This document shows positions 15,152 to 21,722 of a DNA stretch of 21,722 nucleotides, in pieces. Numbering within the stretch: the first letter of the stretch is position 1; the number at the start of each line of letters is the position of its first letter. This DNA is from Planctomycetota bacterium. Lineage in GTDB: Bacteria > Planctomycetota > GCA-002687715 > DRQF01. A program made the position numbers and the translations under genes. The DNA is taken from the NCBI GenBank assembly GCA_024275615.1, contig JAJRYU010000319.1:1-21722 (forward strand), written 5' to 3'. The notes beneath the pieces are model-generated. The model ran no database searches and was not told the origin of the DNA. It saw nothing but the letters and a program-made list of their open reading frames with translations.

Positions 15152-17740
15152 TCACTGATAACGAATCTCGAGGCCAGCGCTGCAGGAATATTGATCGGGA
15201 GCACCGATGTCATACACATAGACCTGAAAGAAAAAACTAAGTCCAGACAGATTCGGCGGAACAATGTAGCTCAAGTTCAAATCCCCGACACCGGGCACAT
15301 TGTAAGCACCTTGGGCATAGAGACTGAAGATAGTCGTTGCATTGGTATAGTTGGTCAAGGACGGTAGCGGGTAGCCAACTTGCTCAAGGCGCAAATCACC
15401 GTAGACCAAAAACGTCGATCCACCCCCCAAGAGTCCACTCACAACGAGAGAAGCCGTATCGCCACTTGCGAGGGGCCCTTTGCCGTTCAGACGGGGAACA
15501 AATCCACCACTGCCGGACGTACCTGCACCAAACTGACGAATGATCCCACTATCTATGGGTCTGCGTCTAAGGTTCTTGTAGATCCGGCTGCCGACGAGAT
15601 CAAGATCACCATCGCCATCAACGTCCACAAGTGCGTCGCCGTTCATGACCTGCCTCGACCATTCCGTGGCCTGTGGATTAGAGGCTGAACTCGGATTGGT
15701 GATGCTCCTCAGAACTCGCATTGTACCAGGGTAGTCCAACAGATTGCCATGCCTGATGAGGTCCTTAATGCCATCACCGTCGAGATCGAGGTAACCAGCA
15801 AAGACATTCTCCGGCTGCGGAAATACGATGCCGATGTAGGGGGTTTGTTCGACCGAGAAAACCCGCCCGCCTTGATTGACGAGCTGCAAGACCTGCGTTC
15901 CCGTATGCCCGAGTATGTCCATGAGTCCGTCGTTGTTGACATCGTCAAGTTGACACTTGGCCAGCGGAAAAGGTGATTGGAGTTGAGGACCCGACCAATT
16001 GCCACCGACGATGCCCCAGCAAATGGAACCATCAGACAGAAGTAGATCGTTTAGCCCATCATCGTCAAGATCGTAACACTGGTTGATCTTGCCCAAGGCC
16101 GGTCCAGAGGCAAAAACCCCGGTGCCATCATTGAGCCACATCCGACTGTTATCGACGAAATCTGCGCTCCCGGCGACAAAATCGATGTCACCATCCGTAT
16201 CGACGTCCGCCGCAAAACTCCAACGAGGCGAAGCTGGATTAGCCGCTGCGTCGTCAAACTGAATCCCGGGCAAGGAGCACGGCCCAAGGTCGCTAAAATG
16301 ACCGTTGCCATCACCACGCAGCAACCGCATGTGCAAAAAGAGCTGCGTTGTGGTGTCAAGATTGTCGCAAATGAAATCCACAAACCCGTCGCCGTCGAAA
16401 TCCCCCACTCCTCTCAGTTTCGTGAACTGGTTTGACGGGGGAGCCACAACGAAAAAGGGTAACGACTGAAAAGTACCATCGGCGGAGTTGACCATCATGG
16501 AATTGATCTTGTCGACCAGGTCCATATCAGAATCGCCATCAAGGTCCACCGGCCCAACGAGCCCAACACCCCCCTGTCGGCCATGACCGACGATGGGAGC
16601 GACAATAGGTCCGTCGGCGTAATACACGCTCCGCCCAGCAACCAGGTCAATGTCACCATCGCCGTCCACATCCATGGCACCGGCGAGCCTGTCGGCACCC
16701 AGCGCTGGGATTGAGAATGACTTGCTAAAAACTCCATTCCCGTCGTTCAAGGAGATGAGGAAATCGGATTTTTTTGTGTTGTAGACCACGGGAAAACTCG
16801 TTCCACCGCAACAAACTCCATCGAGGTCGCCATCCAAATCGATGTCAATCAACCGATCGGCTGGACCACCGATCAATGAACCACTGGTGGTGAAGTTCCC
16901 ATTTCCATCGCCTTTGAAAACGGCATAGTTGCCAAATCGACTGAATACGACGACGTCCAAATTGGAGTCGCCATCCACATCGCCAACACTGGGTTTGATC
17001 GGTCGTCCAGGTTCTTGGACAATGCCGTGAGACATCGTGCTCGCCAAAGCCGCAACACCACCGATCAAAGTGAAACTGCGCAAATTTGAACTGCCCAGGG
17101 CAACAACATCGTCGATTCCGTCACCGGTGGTGTCACCGGTCACAATGCGAAGAATCCCAGGAGCCGCTAGGACGGGCCCATCAACAAAGGCCTGGTTGTT
17201 GATGTTCAGATAGAACCGTAGGCCAGTGGTGTCTGAAACGGCAAAATCAAGGTCGCCATCGCCATCAAAGTCACCGGCTGTGACGCCGCTATGAGCGACA
17301 GATTGACTTCGGCTAAAAACGTCAAGAAGAATGCCAGGAGTGAACCAAAGTGATATGACCTTGAGCTCCCCACGAATGACAAGAACATACTCTTCGCGAC
17401 CATCGCCATTGAAGTCAGCAAGGAGAGAGTCCCAGGGCATCGAGTTTTGGCCACTCAGTTGTGGGACATGGACGTCCATCCGTTGGTTGTCAAAATAGAA
17501 GGTGCCATCGGTGGAGTGATTCTGGATCACAGAGATTCGAATGTCATTGGGGAAGGATGGGTAGTACCACCAGCCGATGGCATCGGGGTCACCATCGCCA
17601 TCCATATCACCTAAGTCGTCCATCCGAAAAAGCGGATCGGTCACGACAATCGGTGCGTCGAAGAACTTCTTGGATTCTTGACCAAACGCAAGAACACAAG
17701 AGACCAAAACCAAAAGAAAAGTCCATCGACATCGCTTCAT
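15152..17740 (-). CDS. Secreted FG-GAP/VCBS repeat protein with planctomycete-type C-terminal domain
   Basis: An 862-residue exported protein. The ATG at 17740 has GGAGGAAT upstream, and the first 20 residues (MKRCRWTFLLVLVSCVLAFG) are a signal peptide. About 14 calcium-binding loops of the D-x-D-G-D-x-x-x-D kind follow, for example GDMDGDGDPDAIG, GDFDGDGDLDFAVS, MDVDGDGDIDLVAG, DLDGDGIKDLI and DVDGDGDLDLVGS. They are spaced 40-70 residues apart, as in an integrin-like beta-propeller fold. Residues 728-862 form a glycine-rich domain (FGAGTSGSGGFVPRLNGKGP ...) of a kind seen at the end of many large planctomycete exported proteins, where it may serve secretion or surface attachment. The biological target is unknown; adhesion or ligand binding is a reasonable guess. 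It converges on the PEGA lipoprotein gene, leaving a 191-base gap with no clear terminator. Confidence 0.93.
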   Translation of the reverse strand: MKRCRWTFLLVLVSCVLAFGQESKKFFDAPIVVTDPLFRMDDLGDMDGDGDPDAIGWWYYPSFPNDIRISVIQNHSTDGTFYFDNQRMDVHVPQLSGQNSMPWDSLLADFNGDGREEYVLVIRGELKVISLWFTPGILLDVFSRSQSVAHSGVTAGDFDGDGDLDFAVSDTTGLRFYLNINNQAFVDGPVLAAPGILRIVTGDTTGDGIDDVVALGSSNLRSFTLIGGVAALASTMSHGIVQEPGRPIKPSVGDVDGDSNLDVVVFSRFGNYAVFKGDGNGNFTTSGSLIGGPADRLIDIDLDGDLDGVCCGGTSFPVVYNTKKSDFLISLNDGNGVFSKSFSIPALGADRLAGAMDVDGDGDIDLVAGRSVYYADGPIVAPIVGHGRQGGVGLVGPVDLDGDSDMDLVDKINSMMVNSADGTFQSLPFFVVAPPSNQFTKLRGVGDFDGDGFVDFICDNLDTTTQLFLHMRLLRGDGNGHFSDLGPCSLPGIQFDDAAANPASPRWSFAADVDTDGDIDFVAGSADFVDNSRMWLNDGTGVFASGPALGKINQCYDLDDDGLNDLLLSDGSICWGIVGGNWSGPQLQSPFPLAKCQLDDVNNDGLMDILGHTGTQVLQLVNQGGRVFSVEQTPYIGIVFPQPENVFAGYLDLDGDGIKDLIRHGNLLDYPGTMRVLRSITNPSSASNPQATEWSRQVMNGDALVDVDGDGDLDLVGSRIYKNLRRRPIDSGIIRQFGAGTSGSGGFVPRLNGKGPLASGDTASLVVSGLLGGGSTFLVYGDLRLEQVGYPLPSLTNYTNATTIFSLYAQGAYNVPGVGDLNLSYIVPPNLSGLSFFFQVYVYDIGAPDQYSCSAGLEIRYQ

Positions 17741-17966
17741 CCCATTCCTCCAAATCCCGTCGTTGTTTACGCTGGATCTCGGTTACGCACTCCTATCCGA
17801 GAACCGTACACAGAGCCCGTTGAAACCACAATTGAAAAGGACTTTCCTATTATATTGGCTAGCCAAGGGCAGAATCGCCAAGCGATGGGAGTTGCCTTTC
17901 TTGTGGCACGGAGATGCCCGGTGAGTCGAACCCGCAACCCGCTGGCAACTTGTGTAAGAACCGAGA

Positions 17967-18176
17967 TCAGTTCCTTGCCTTCTTGAAGTAAGCGATCATG
18001 CCCACGGTGTTGCCACCCCTGAGGAAGAATACCGGTCTCTGGATCGCTTCCGTGCCAACTAACTCCCAGCCCTCTGAGCCAAAGTCGTCGAATTTCTCAC
18101 CTAGGTCCTTGGGAAGGCCTGTGCGGGTCCATTTGTCAGCCTGAAAATGCACAATCTTGTATTGCCACTTCTGCAT
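17967..18176 (-). CDS. DUF4177-like small protein
   Basis: A 69-residue protein. The start at 18176 is chosen because AAAGGAAAACAG precedes it; the in-frame ATG at 18245 has no such site. The sequence KWQYKIVHF ... LNDLG-like spacing ... DDFGSEGWELVGTEAI ... FFLRGG ... MIAYFKK follows the DUF4177 pattern: an opening W-x-Y-K, a central L-N-x-x-G-x-x-G-W-E-L-V and a closing hydrophobic strand with basic residues. The function of this family is unknown. It is a single gene, oriented away from the hipB-hipA operon on its other side. Confidence 0.75.
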   Translation of the reverse strand: MQKWQYKIVHFQADKWTRTGLPKDLGEKFDDFGSEGWELVGTEAIQRPVFFLRGGNTVGMIAYFKKARN

Positions 18177-18281
18177 CTGTTTTCCTTTTCTTTTGTTTGG
18201 AGGACACCCTGGCCGCGAGTCTATCGTGGCAAGCTCCAGCTGCAAGGGACCATGCGACGAGGTGATTTCCGGGTTTGTGTT

Positions 18282-18437
18282 ATCATAAACGATCGTTTTT
18301 TGGGTTTTTAGGCGATCAACTAATCACAAACGATTGCTTTTCACGTATTCTTGACGCTGGCTCTGGCAAATTCTCGCAAATTCCGATCATTTATGATATC
18401 TTTGTGACGATATAGAACTCTATCGATCACTAATGAT
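18282..18437 (+). promoter_or_regulatory. Four-operator array upstream of hipB
   Basis: Four 12-base palindrome-like sites share the pattern ATCAY-NN-RYGAT: ATCATAAACGAT (18282-18293), ATCACAAACGAT (18323-18334), ATCATTTATGAT (18386-18397, perfect) and ATCACTAATGAT (18426-18437). Their centres are 41, 63 and 40 bases apart, close to 4, 6 and 4 helical turns, so all would face the same side of the DNA. The last site ends three bases before the hipB start codon. Four operators upstream of hipBA are also known in E. coli, with a different sequence. Binding by this HipB is therefore the natural reading, with autorepression by HipB or HipAB as the expected effect. No convincing -35/-10 pair was assigned. 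Confidence 0.7.
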
Positions 18438-18440
18438 ATT

Positions 18441-18776
18441 ATGAAAATCAACAATCTCACTCCCGACGCGAGCATACTTGAAGAGCTTGGCAAACGCTTG
18501 AGCCGTGTGCGCAAGCAGCAGGGCCTGACCCAGGAAAAACTGGCCGCCGAAGCCGGTGTGGGAGTTGCCACACTCCGACGCATTGAGGACGGCAACGACG
18601 GACAGCTTGGTTCTTGGCTCAAGATCATGAAGGCCTTGAAGATGGCAGCTACTCTCGACGCCTTCGTGCCAGAGACATTCAAATCTCCGATGGCCGAAGT
18701 TTTGGCTGAAAAAAAGCGGAGCAGGCCCAAGAAGACAACATCGAGCAACATCACTTGGGGAGATGAAAAGCTGTGA
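18441..18776 (+). CDS. hipB: HipB-type antitoxin, XRE family DNA-binding protein
   Basis: A 111-residue protein with a Cro/C1-type helix-turn-helix at about residues 15-55 (LGKRLSRVRKQQGLTQEKLA, then AGVGVATLRRIEDG). A basic, probably flexible tail (EKKRSRPKKTTSS) and a terminal ITWGDEKL follow. It is expected to bind the four palindromes in its own leader and to neutralise the HipA kinase. The stop codon overlaps the hipA start by four bases (GTGA), the classical arrangement of a toxin-antitoxin operon. No Shine-Dalgarno sequence precedes the ATG: the upstream bases are AT-rich and belong to the last operator. The message may therefore be leaderless or nearly so. The symbol is given by family; the exact subfamily was not tested. 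Confidence 0.9.
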   Translation: MKINNLTPDASILEELGKRLSRVRKQQGLTQEKLAAEAGVGVATLRRIEDGNDGQLGSWLKIMKALKMAATLDAFVPETFKSPMAEVLAEKKRSRPKKTTSSNITWGDEKL

Positions 18777-20068
18777 CCACGGCCTCCGTAGAACTCTGGG
18801 GCACAACCATCGGTTATGTCTCCATGGATAAAAACGAACGCTTCGCACGCTTCGAATACGACCCGGACTTTGCCGAACGAGGAATCGAACTGGCACCTCT
18901 CACGATGCCAGCAGTCGCCCGTCACATCTATCAGTTTCCCGATCTTCACCCTCGCGCCTTCTATGGTCTACCGGGCCTGATCGCAGACAGTTTGCCAGAC
19001 CGTTATGGCAACCAGCTCATTGACGTTTGGCTAGCCCAAACTGGGCGCAGGAAGGAAGACTTCAACGCCGTTGACCGACTGTGTTACACGGGCAAGCGAG
19101 GCATGGGTGCCTTGGAGTTTCAACCGGCGACGACATCTGGAGCCAGCCAGGACAAGAAACTGGATGTTCAAGAACTCGTCGCACTGGCATCCATGGCTTT
19201 CGCCAGCAAGGAAACGCTGGACACAAGGCTCACGGATGTTGAAGGCAACCAAGCCCTGCTGGACATCCTGAGTGTCGGGACTTCCGCCGGCGGAGCTCGC
19301 GCCAAAGCTGTGATCGCCTTCAATCCAAAAACTCAAGAAGTCCGCTCGGGCCAACTCACGTTGCCGAAAGACTTCGAGCATTGGCTGATCAAATTCGACG
19401 GTGTCGAATTCAACGGCGATTGGGGCGTCACGGATCCGGCGGGTTATGGCTTGCTAGAATACAGCTACTACCAAATGGCCAAACAATGCGGCATTACCAT
19501 GATGGACTGCCGGTTATTTTCTGAGAACGGTCGCAACCACTTCATGACCCGTCGATTCGATCGTGACGAAACAGGCCATAAGAAGTTTGTCCAAACCTTG
19601 GGAGCCGTCGCACATTACGATTACTGGGAAAGTGGCGCGCATTCCTACGAGCAAGTCTTCATGACAATGAAACAACTGGGAATATCCCAATCATCCTTAG
19701 AAGAGCAATTCCGGCGAACGGTTTTCAATCTCGTCGGCTGCAATCAAGACGACCACGTCAAGAACATCTCCTTCATCATGGATCGCCAGGGCAATTGGGA
19801 TCTCACACCGGCCTATGACCTTTGCCATGCCGCTGGCAGCCAATTCACGAAAAACCACCAACTCAGCATCGGCGGCAAGACCAATGGCTTCACTTGGCAA
19901 GACATCAAGTCTCTCGCCAACTACGTCGGTTTGCCACGGGGACGGGAAAAACGGATTCTCGATCAGATCACCCATGCCTTTTCGACATGGGAATCATATG
20001 CCAAGGAATTAGCCATCCCTGCCCAACTCAAAAAGCATGTGCTCCGCACGCTCCGCTTGACTTGGTAG
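18773..20068 (+). CDS. hipA: HipA-type serine/threonine kinase toxin
   Basis: A 431-residue protein that starts with GTG inside the end of hipB. It is close to the 440 residues of E. coli HipA, so it is a full-length single-chain form. Visible kinase features are the glycine-rich segment SVGTSAGGARAK (167-178; S171 lies where HipA is autophosphorylated), the ATP-contacting lysine in WLIKF (K207), the catalytic loop NQDDHVKN (D326, N331) and the metal-binding aspartate in TPAYDL (D349). HipA kinases phosphorylate aminoacyl-tRNA synthetases (GltX in E. coli), stop translation and produce dormant cells. All key residues seem present, so the toxin should be active; its substrate here is unknown. 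It depends on hipB for control and is probably translationally coupled to it. Confidence 0.94.
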   Translation: MTTASVELWGTTIGYVSMDKNERFARFEYDPDFAERGIELAPLTMPAVARHIYQFPDLHPRAFYGLPGLIADSLPDRYGNQLIDVWLAQTGRRKEDFNAVDRLCYTGKRGMGALEFQPATTSGASQDKKLDVQELVALASMAFASKETLDTRLTDVEGNQALLDILSVGTSAGGARAKAVIAFNPKTQEVRSGQLTLPKDFEHWLIKFDGVEFNGDWGVTDPAGYGLLEYSYYQMAKQCGITMMDCRLFSENGRNHFMTRRFDRDETGHKKFVQTLGAVAHYDYWESGAHSYEQVFMTMKQLGISQSSLEEQFRRTVFNLVGCNQDDHVKNISFIMDRQGNWDLTPAYDLCHAAGSQFTKNHQLSIGGKTNGFTWQDIKSLANYVGLPRGREKRILDQITHAFSTWESYAKELAIPAQLKKHVLRTLRLTW

Positions 20069-20544
20069 CACAAAGACAGTTGCACCGAGAATCTACGGAC
20101 CGTTTCTCCTCATGGGCCAGCCATCATCGACGGTTTCGGACGCCCTTTGGTGGAAGGCGTCGGACCTGAAGTTCTCATGGATACCTTTTGGGGTGGCCCA
20201 CGTGGGCCACCCCTTAGGAGCCTGCGCCGCAGGCTACTAAGGTACGAGAAGTTAGCTGGCCTATGAACTCTTGTGCAAAACGATCACAGGCCTACGCTTC
20301 TCCCCTTATGAGTCGCGCACCTACACTCCATCTCTTCCTCTTCGCTGCCTCCGCGGGATAGCTGAACCGAGAACCACGGCAGGTCTTGGACTACCTCCGT
20401 GAAGAAAACTGAGTCCTCAAGGAACAATAAAGGTGATTTTGCACAGTTATTTGATGTATGCAGGATTGGTGGATACGATTCTTGAAAGACCACTGGCGTT
20501 CAAGTTGACTATTCATGTAACAAGGAAGAGAGGAAAAGACCCTG
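20069..20544. repeat. Palindrome-rich intergenic region downstream of hipA
   Basis: No gene was found in this 476-base gap. It holds a hairpin at 20139-20161 (GACGCC/GGCGTC, plus two inner pairs after a bulge) and a perfect 24-base palindrome at 20190-20213 (arm GGGGTGGCCCAC). Next comes a hairpin at 20214-20240 with AGCCTGC-GCC-GCAGGCT as its core. TACCTT (20182-20187) can pair with AAGGTA (20239-20244) and so enclose the last two in a three-way junction. None is followed by a T-tract. The arrangement resembles REP-type intergenic repeats, or a strong mRNA 3' end for hipBA. A minor repeat CTTGAA/TTCAAG lies at 20481-20504, ahead of the next gene. Confidence 0.65.
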
Positions 20545-21627
20545 ATGGAGATACTCGGCTGGAATGAATCGCACGATCGCTCTTGCGTAGTTGCTCCTAT
20601 GTCGGCTCGAAAAGGAAACGGCTATCTGCTGTCTGCGCTCGTCTTGATCTTCTGCACGACGAGTCTCGCCGGGCAGGATGCCAAGCCAACAAAGGGGGCG
20701 ATTTTTTGTACGCTTCCCACAGAATTGTGCAACTTCGCTGTCAGTGGCAATGGCAAGTATCTCGTCACACTGGGACTAAACGGCCAGATGGTCTGTTGGG
20801 CCACGAAGACAAGAAAAGAAGACATCCGAATCACCACTTTGCCATTGACGAATGGCCAAGCCACGGACTCGTCGACCTTTCTGTGGATCGACCCGAAGTG
20901 CAAAACCATCTTTTGCTTTGGGAACCCTCCTGTGCTCATGCGCTTTTCGATTAAGGGGAAGAACGCTGCTGCCGAGACGGTCAGCTCATCTCGCCGAGGC
21001 CGAGCAATCGCCTGGGCCATTGAGTCAAATTCAAAACACGGATTGGCTCTCCCTGGAAACGGGACGCTGGCGAAATTCGAACTGGGAAAAGCCAAGGGGA
21101 ACAGCTCTTCTACTCTGTCCATTCTCAAGAAGGGGGCAACCGCCAAGCTCACGACTCTCAACCTAGCGTCAAAAAACAAACTTGCCATCGTCGGGGATTC
21201 GGATGGGGTCCTTCGAATCGTCAAAACAAGGGGGCTCAAGGTCCAGGGGGTCCTTTCTCACCACAAAGAGGCGGTTCGATTCGTTGCTTCCAGCTCCTTG
21301 AAGTCGAATTTCGCCTCGTCAACTGGATCGAAGGAGATTGTTCTTTGGGAGGCACCCAAAAAGTCTCCCTCGCACATCTTACCGGTGAAGGGGGCTGTTT
21401 CTTCTCTGGCGATGTCACCAGACGGGAAGTTGTTGGCTGTCGCCCAAAAAGACGGGAAGGTGGCATTGTTTGACGTGAAGACCGTGAAGCTCGTTGGGAC
21501 ACTCACCGGGCCTTCGAAAGGACGCGCCCACAGGATGCAATTTGGAAACAAGAACAGAGAGTTGTACGCAATCGGCTACGGCACGTCGGTGATTCACTGG
21601 GACCTCACGACTACTGTTGGACGCTGA
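20545..21627 (+). CDS. Exported WD40-repeat-like protein
   Basis: A 360-residue protein. The ATG at 20545 is supported by GAGG 11 bases upstream; an internal ATG at 20599 (MSARKGNGYLLSALV...) would give a more typical signal peptide but has no ribosome binding site. A hydrophobic segment, LLSALVLIFCTTSLAG, points to export, with cleavage near AGQDAK. The rest consists of short beta-strand repeats of WD40 type, such as FAVSGNGKYLVTLGLNGQMV, LNLASKNKLAIVGDSDGVLRI and LAMSPDGKLLAVAQKDGKVA. They end near VIHWDLTT and probably make one seven-bladed propeller. Such proteins usually act as binding platforms; no partner is evident from neighbouring genes. The high lysine content sets it apart from the other proteins here. 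Confidence 0.85.
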   Translation: MEILGWNESHDRSCVVAPMSARKGNGYLLSALVLIFCTTSLAGQDAKPTKGAIFCTLPTELCNFAVSGNGKYLVTLGLNGQMVCWATKTRKEDIRITTLPLTNGQATDSSTFLWIDPKCKTIFCFGNPPVLMRFSIKGKNAAAETVSSSRRGRAIAWAIESNSKHGLALPGNGTLAKFELGKAKGNSSSTLSILKKGATAKLTTLNLASKNKLAIVGDSDGVLRIVKTRGLKVQGVLSHHKEAVRFVASSSLKSNFASSTGSKEIVLWEAPKKSPSHILPVKGAVSSLAMSPDGKLLAVAQKDGKVALFDVKTVKLVGTLTGPSKGRAHRMQFGNKNRELYAIGYGTSVIHWDLTTTVGR

Positions 21628-21722
21628 GTTTGAAACTCCATGAGTATCAATTTGTCCAAATCCACCTCGCTAGGTTTCTCAAGCCAGCGAAAACTCAATT
21701 CACAAAGGTCTATGCGTTTGAG
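21594..21722 (-). CDS. Possible C-terminal end of a gene running off the right edge
   Basis: On the minus strand a frame is open from the edge at 21722 to a TGA at 21596-21594, giving 42 residues (including IDLCELSFRWLEK and DLDKLILMEFQTQRP). The amino-acid composition looks protein-like and the frame is unbroken, but the stretch is short and unrecognised. It would converge on the WD40 gene and overlap its last 34 bases. A plus-strand start at 21640 (ATGAGTATC...) is an alternative that also stays open to the edge. Confidence 0.28.
   Translation of the reverse strand, partial: LKRIDLCELSFRWLEKPSEVDLDKLILMEFQTQRPTVVVRSQ

Noticed and set aside
17910..17966. tRNA-like 3' part on the minus strand (T-loop-like GGGTTCGACTC followed by CGGGCATCTCCG)
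   Set aside because: The T stem does not pair properly, no acceptor partner or anticodon arm was found upstream, and the region begins right at the DUF4177 stop codon. It is at most a remnant.
20190..20213. Perfect palindrome considered as a terminator for hipBA
   Set aside because: No T-tract follows on the plus strand, and the T run on the left is on the wrong side for either direction; kept as a repeat only.
21630..21722. Plus-strand TTG frame beginning KLHEYQ, which recalls the start of succinyl-CoA ligase beta subunit
   Set aside because: The residues after KLHEYQ do not follow the SucC pattern, and no ribosome binding site is present.
1..21722. CRISPR arrays, insertion sequences, integrases or defence operons other than hipBA
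   Set aside because: No regularly spaced direct repeats, transposase motifs or integrase motifs were seen on either strand.

Overview
The window looks like chromosomal DNA of a planctomycete-type bacterium (phylum Planctomycetota or a close relative) of moderate G+C. This is an inference from gene style, not from a marker gene. The pointers are a large secreted FG-GAP/VCBS repeat protein with a glycine-rich C-terminal domain, an ECF sigma factor fused through membrane segments to a long beta-rich extracytoplasmic region, a secreted WD40-type protein, TPR lipoproteins, and short single-gene units on alternating strands.

Left part (1-7400): the C-terminal end of a fructosamine/ketosamine kinase enters from the left edge. 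It converges on a TPR lipoprotein that carries an HEQGH metallopeptidase-like motif. That gene is divergent from an exported protein of unknown function whose last 45 residues resemble the C-terminal part of a type II secretion pseudopilin (GspG). Next, on the minus strand, comes a tight miaB-ribD pair (tRNA methylthiolation, riboflavin synthesis). A long inverted repeat (4791-4927) fills the convergent gap before it.

Middle part (7400-14960): a gene-poor stretch of about 750 bp, a secreted glycoside-hydrolase-like protein, and a gap that appears to hold an unannotated structured RNA ending in a strong intrinsic terminator (about 9811-10092, plus strand). Then come an enoyl-CoA hydratase/isomerase family gene, a large imperfect hairpin, the sigma-factor fusion, a divergent TPR-like protein and a small PEGA lipoprotein.

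Right part (15150-21722): the FG-GAP repeat protein, a DUF4177-like small protein, and a hipB-hipA toxin-antitoxin operon. Upstream of hipB lie four similar palindromes at near-integral helical spacing. Downstream of hipA is a cluster of strong palindromes, then a secreted WD40-type protein. A possible further minus-strand gene runs off the right edge.

The least explained elements are the structured RNA candidate at 9811-10092, the membrane-tethered sigma fusion, and three separate long inverted repeats in intergenic DNA. No CRISPR array, insertion sequence, rRNA or complete tRNA was recognised. All family assignments come from reading motifs by eye; no database search was run.
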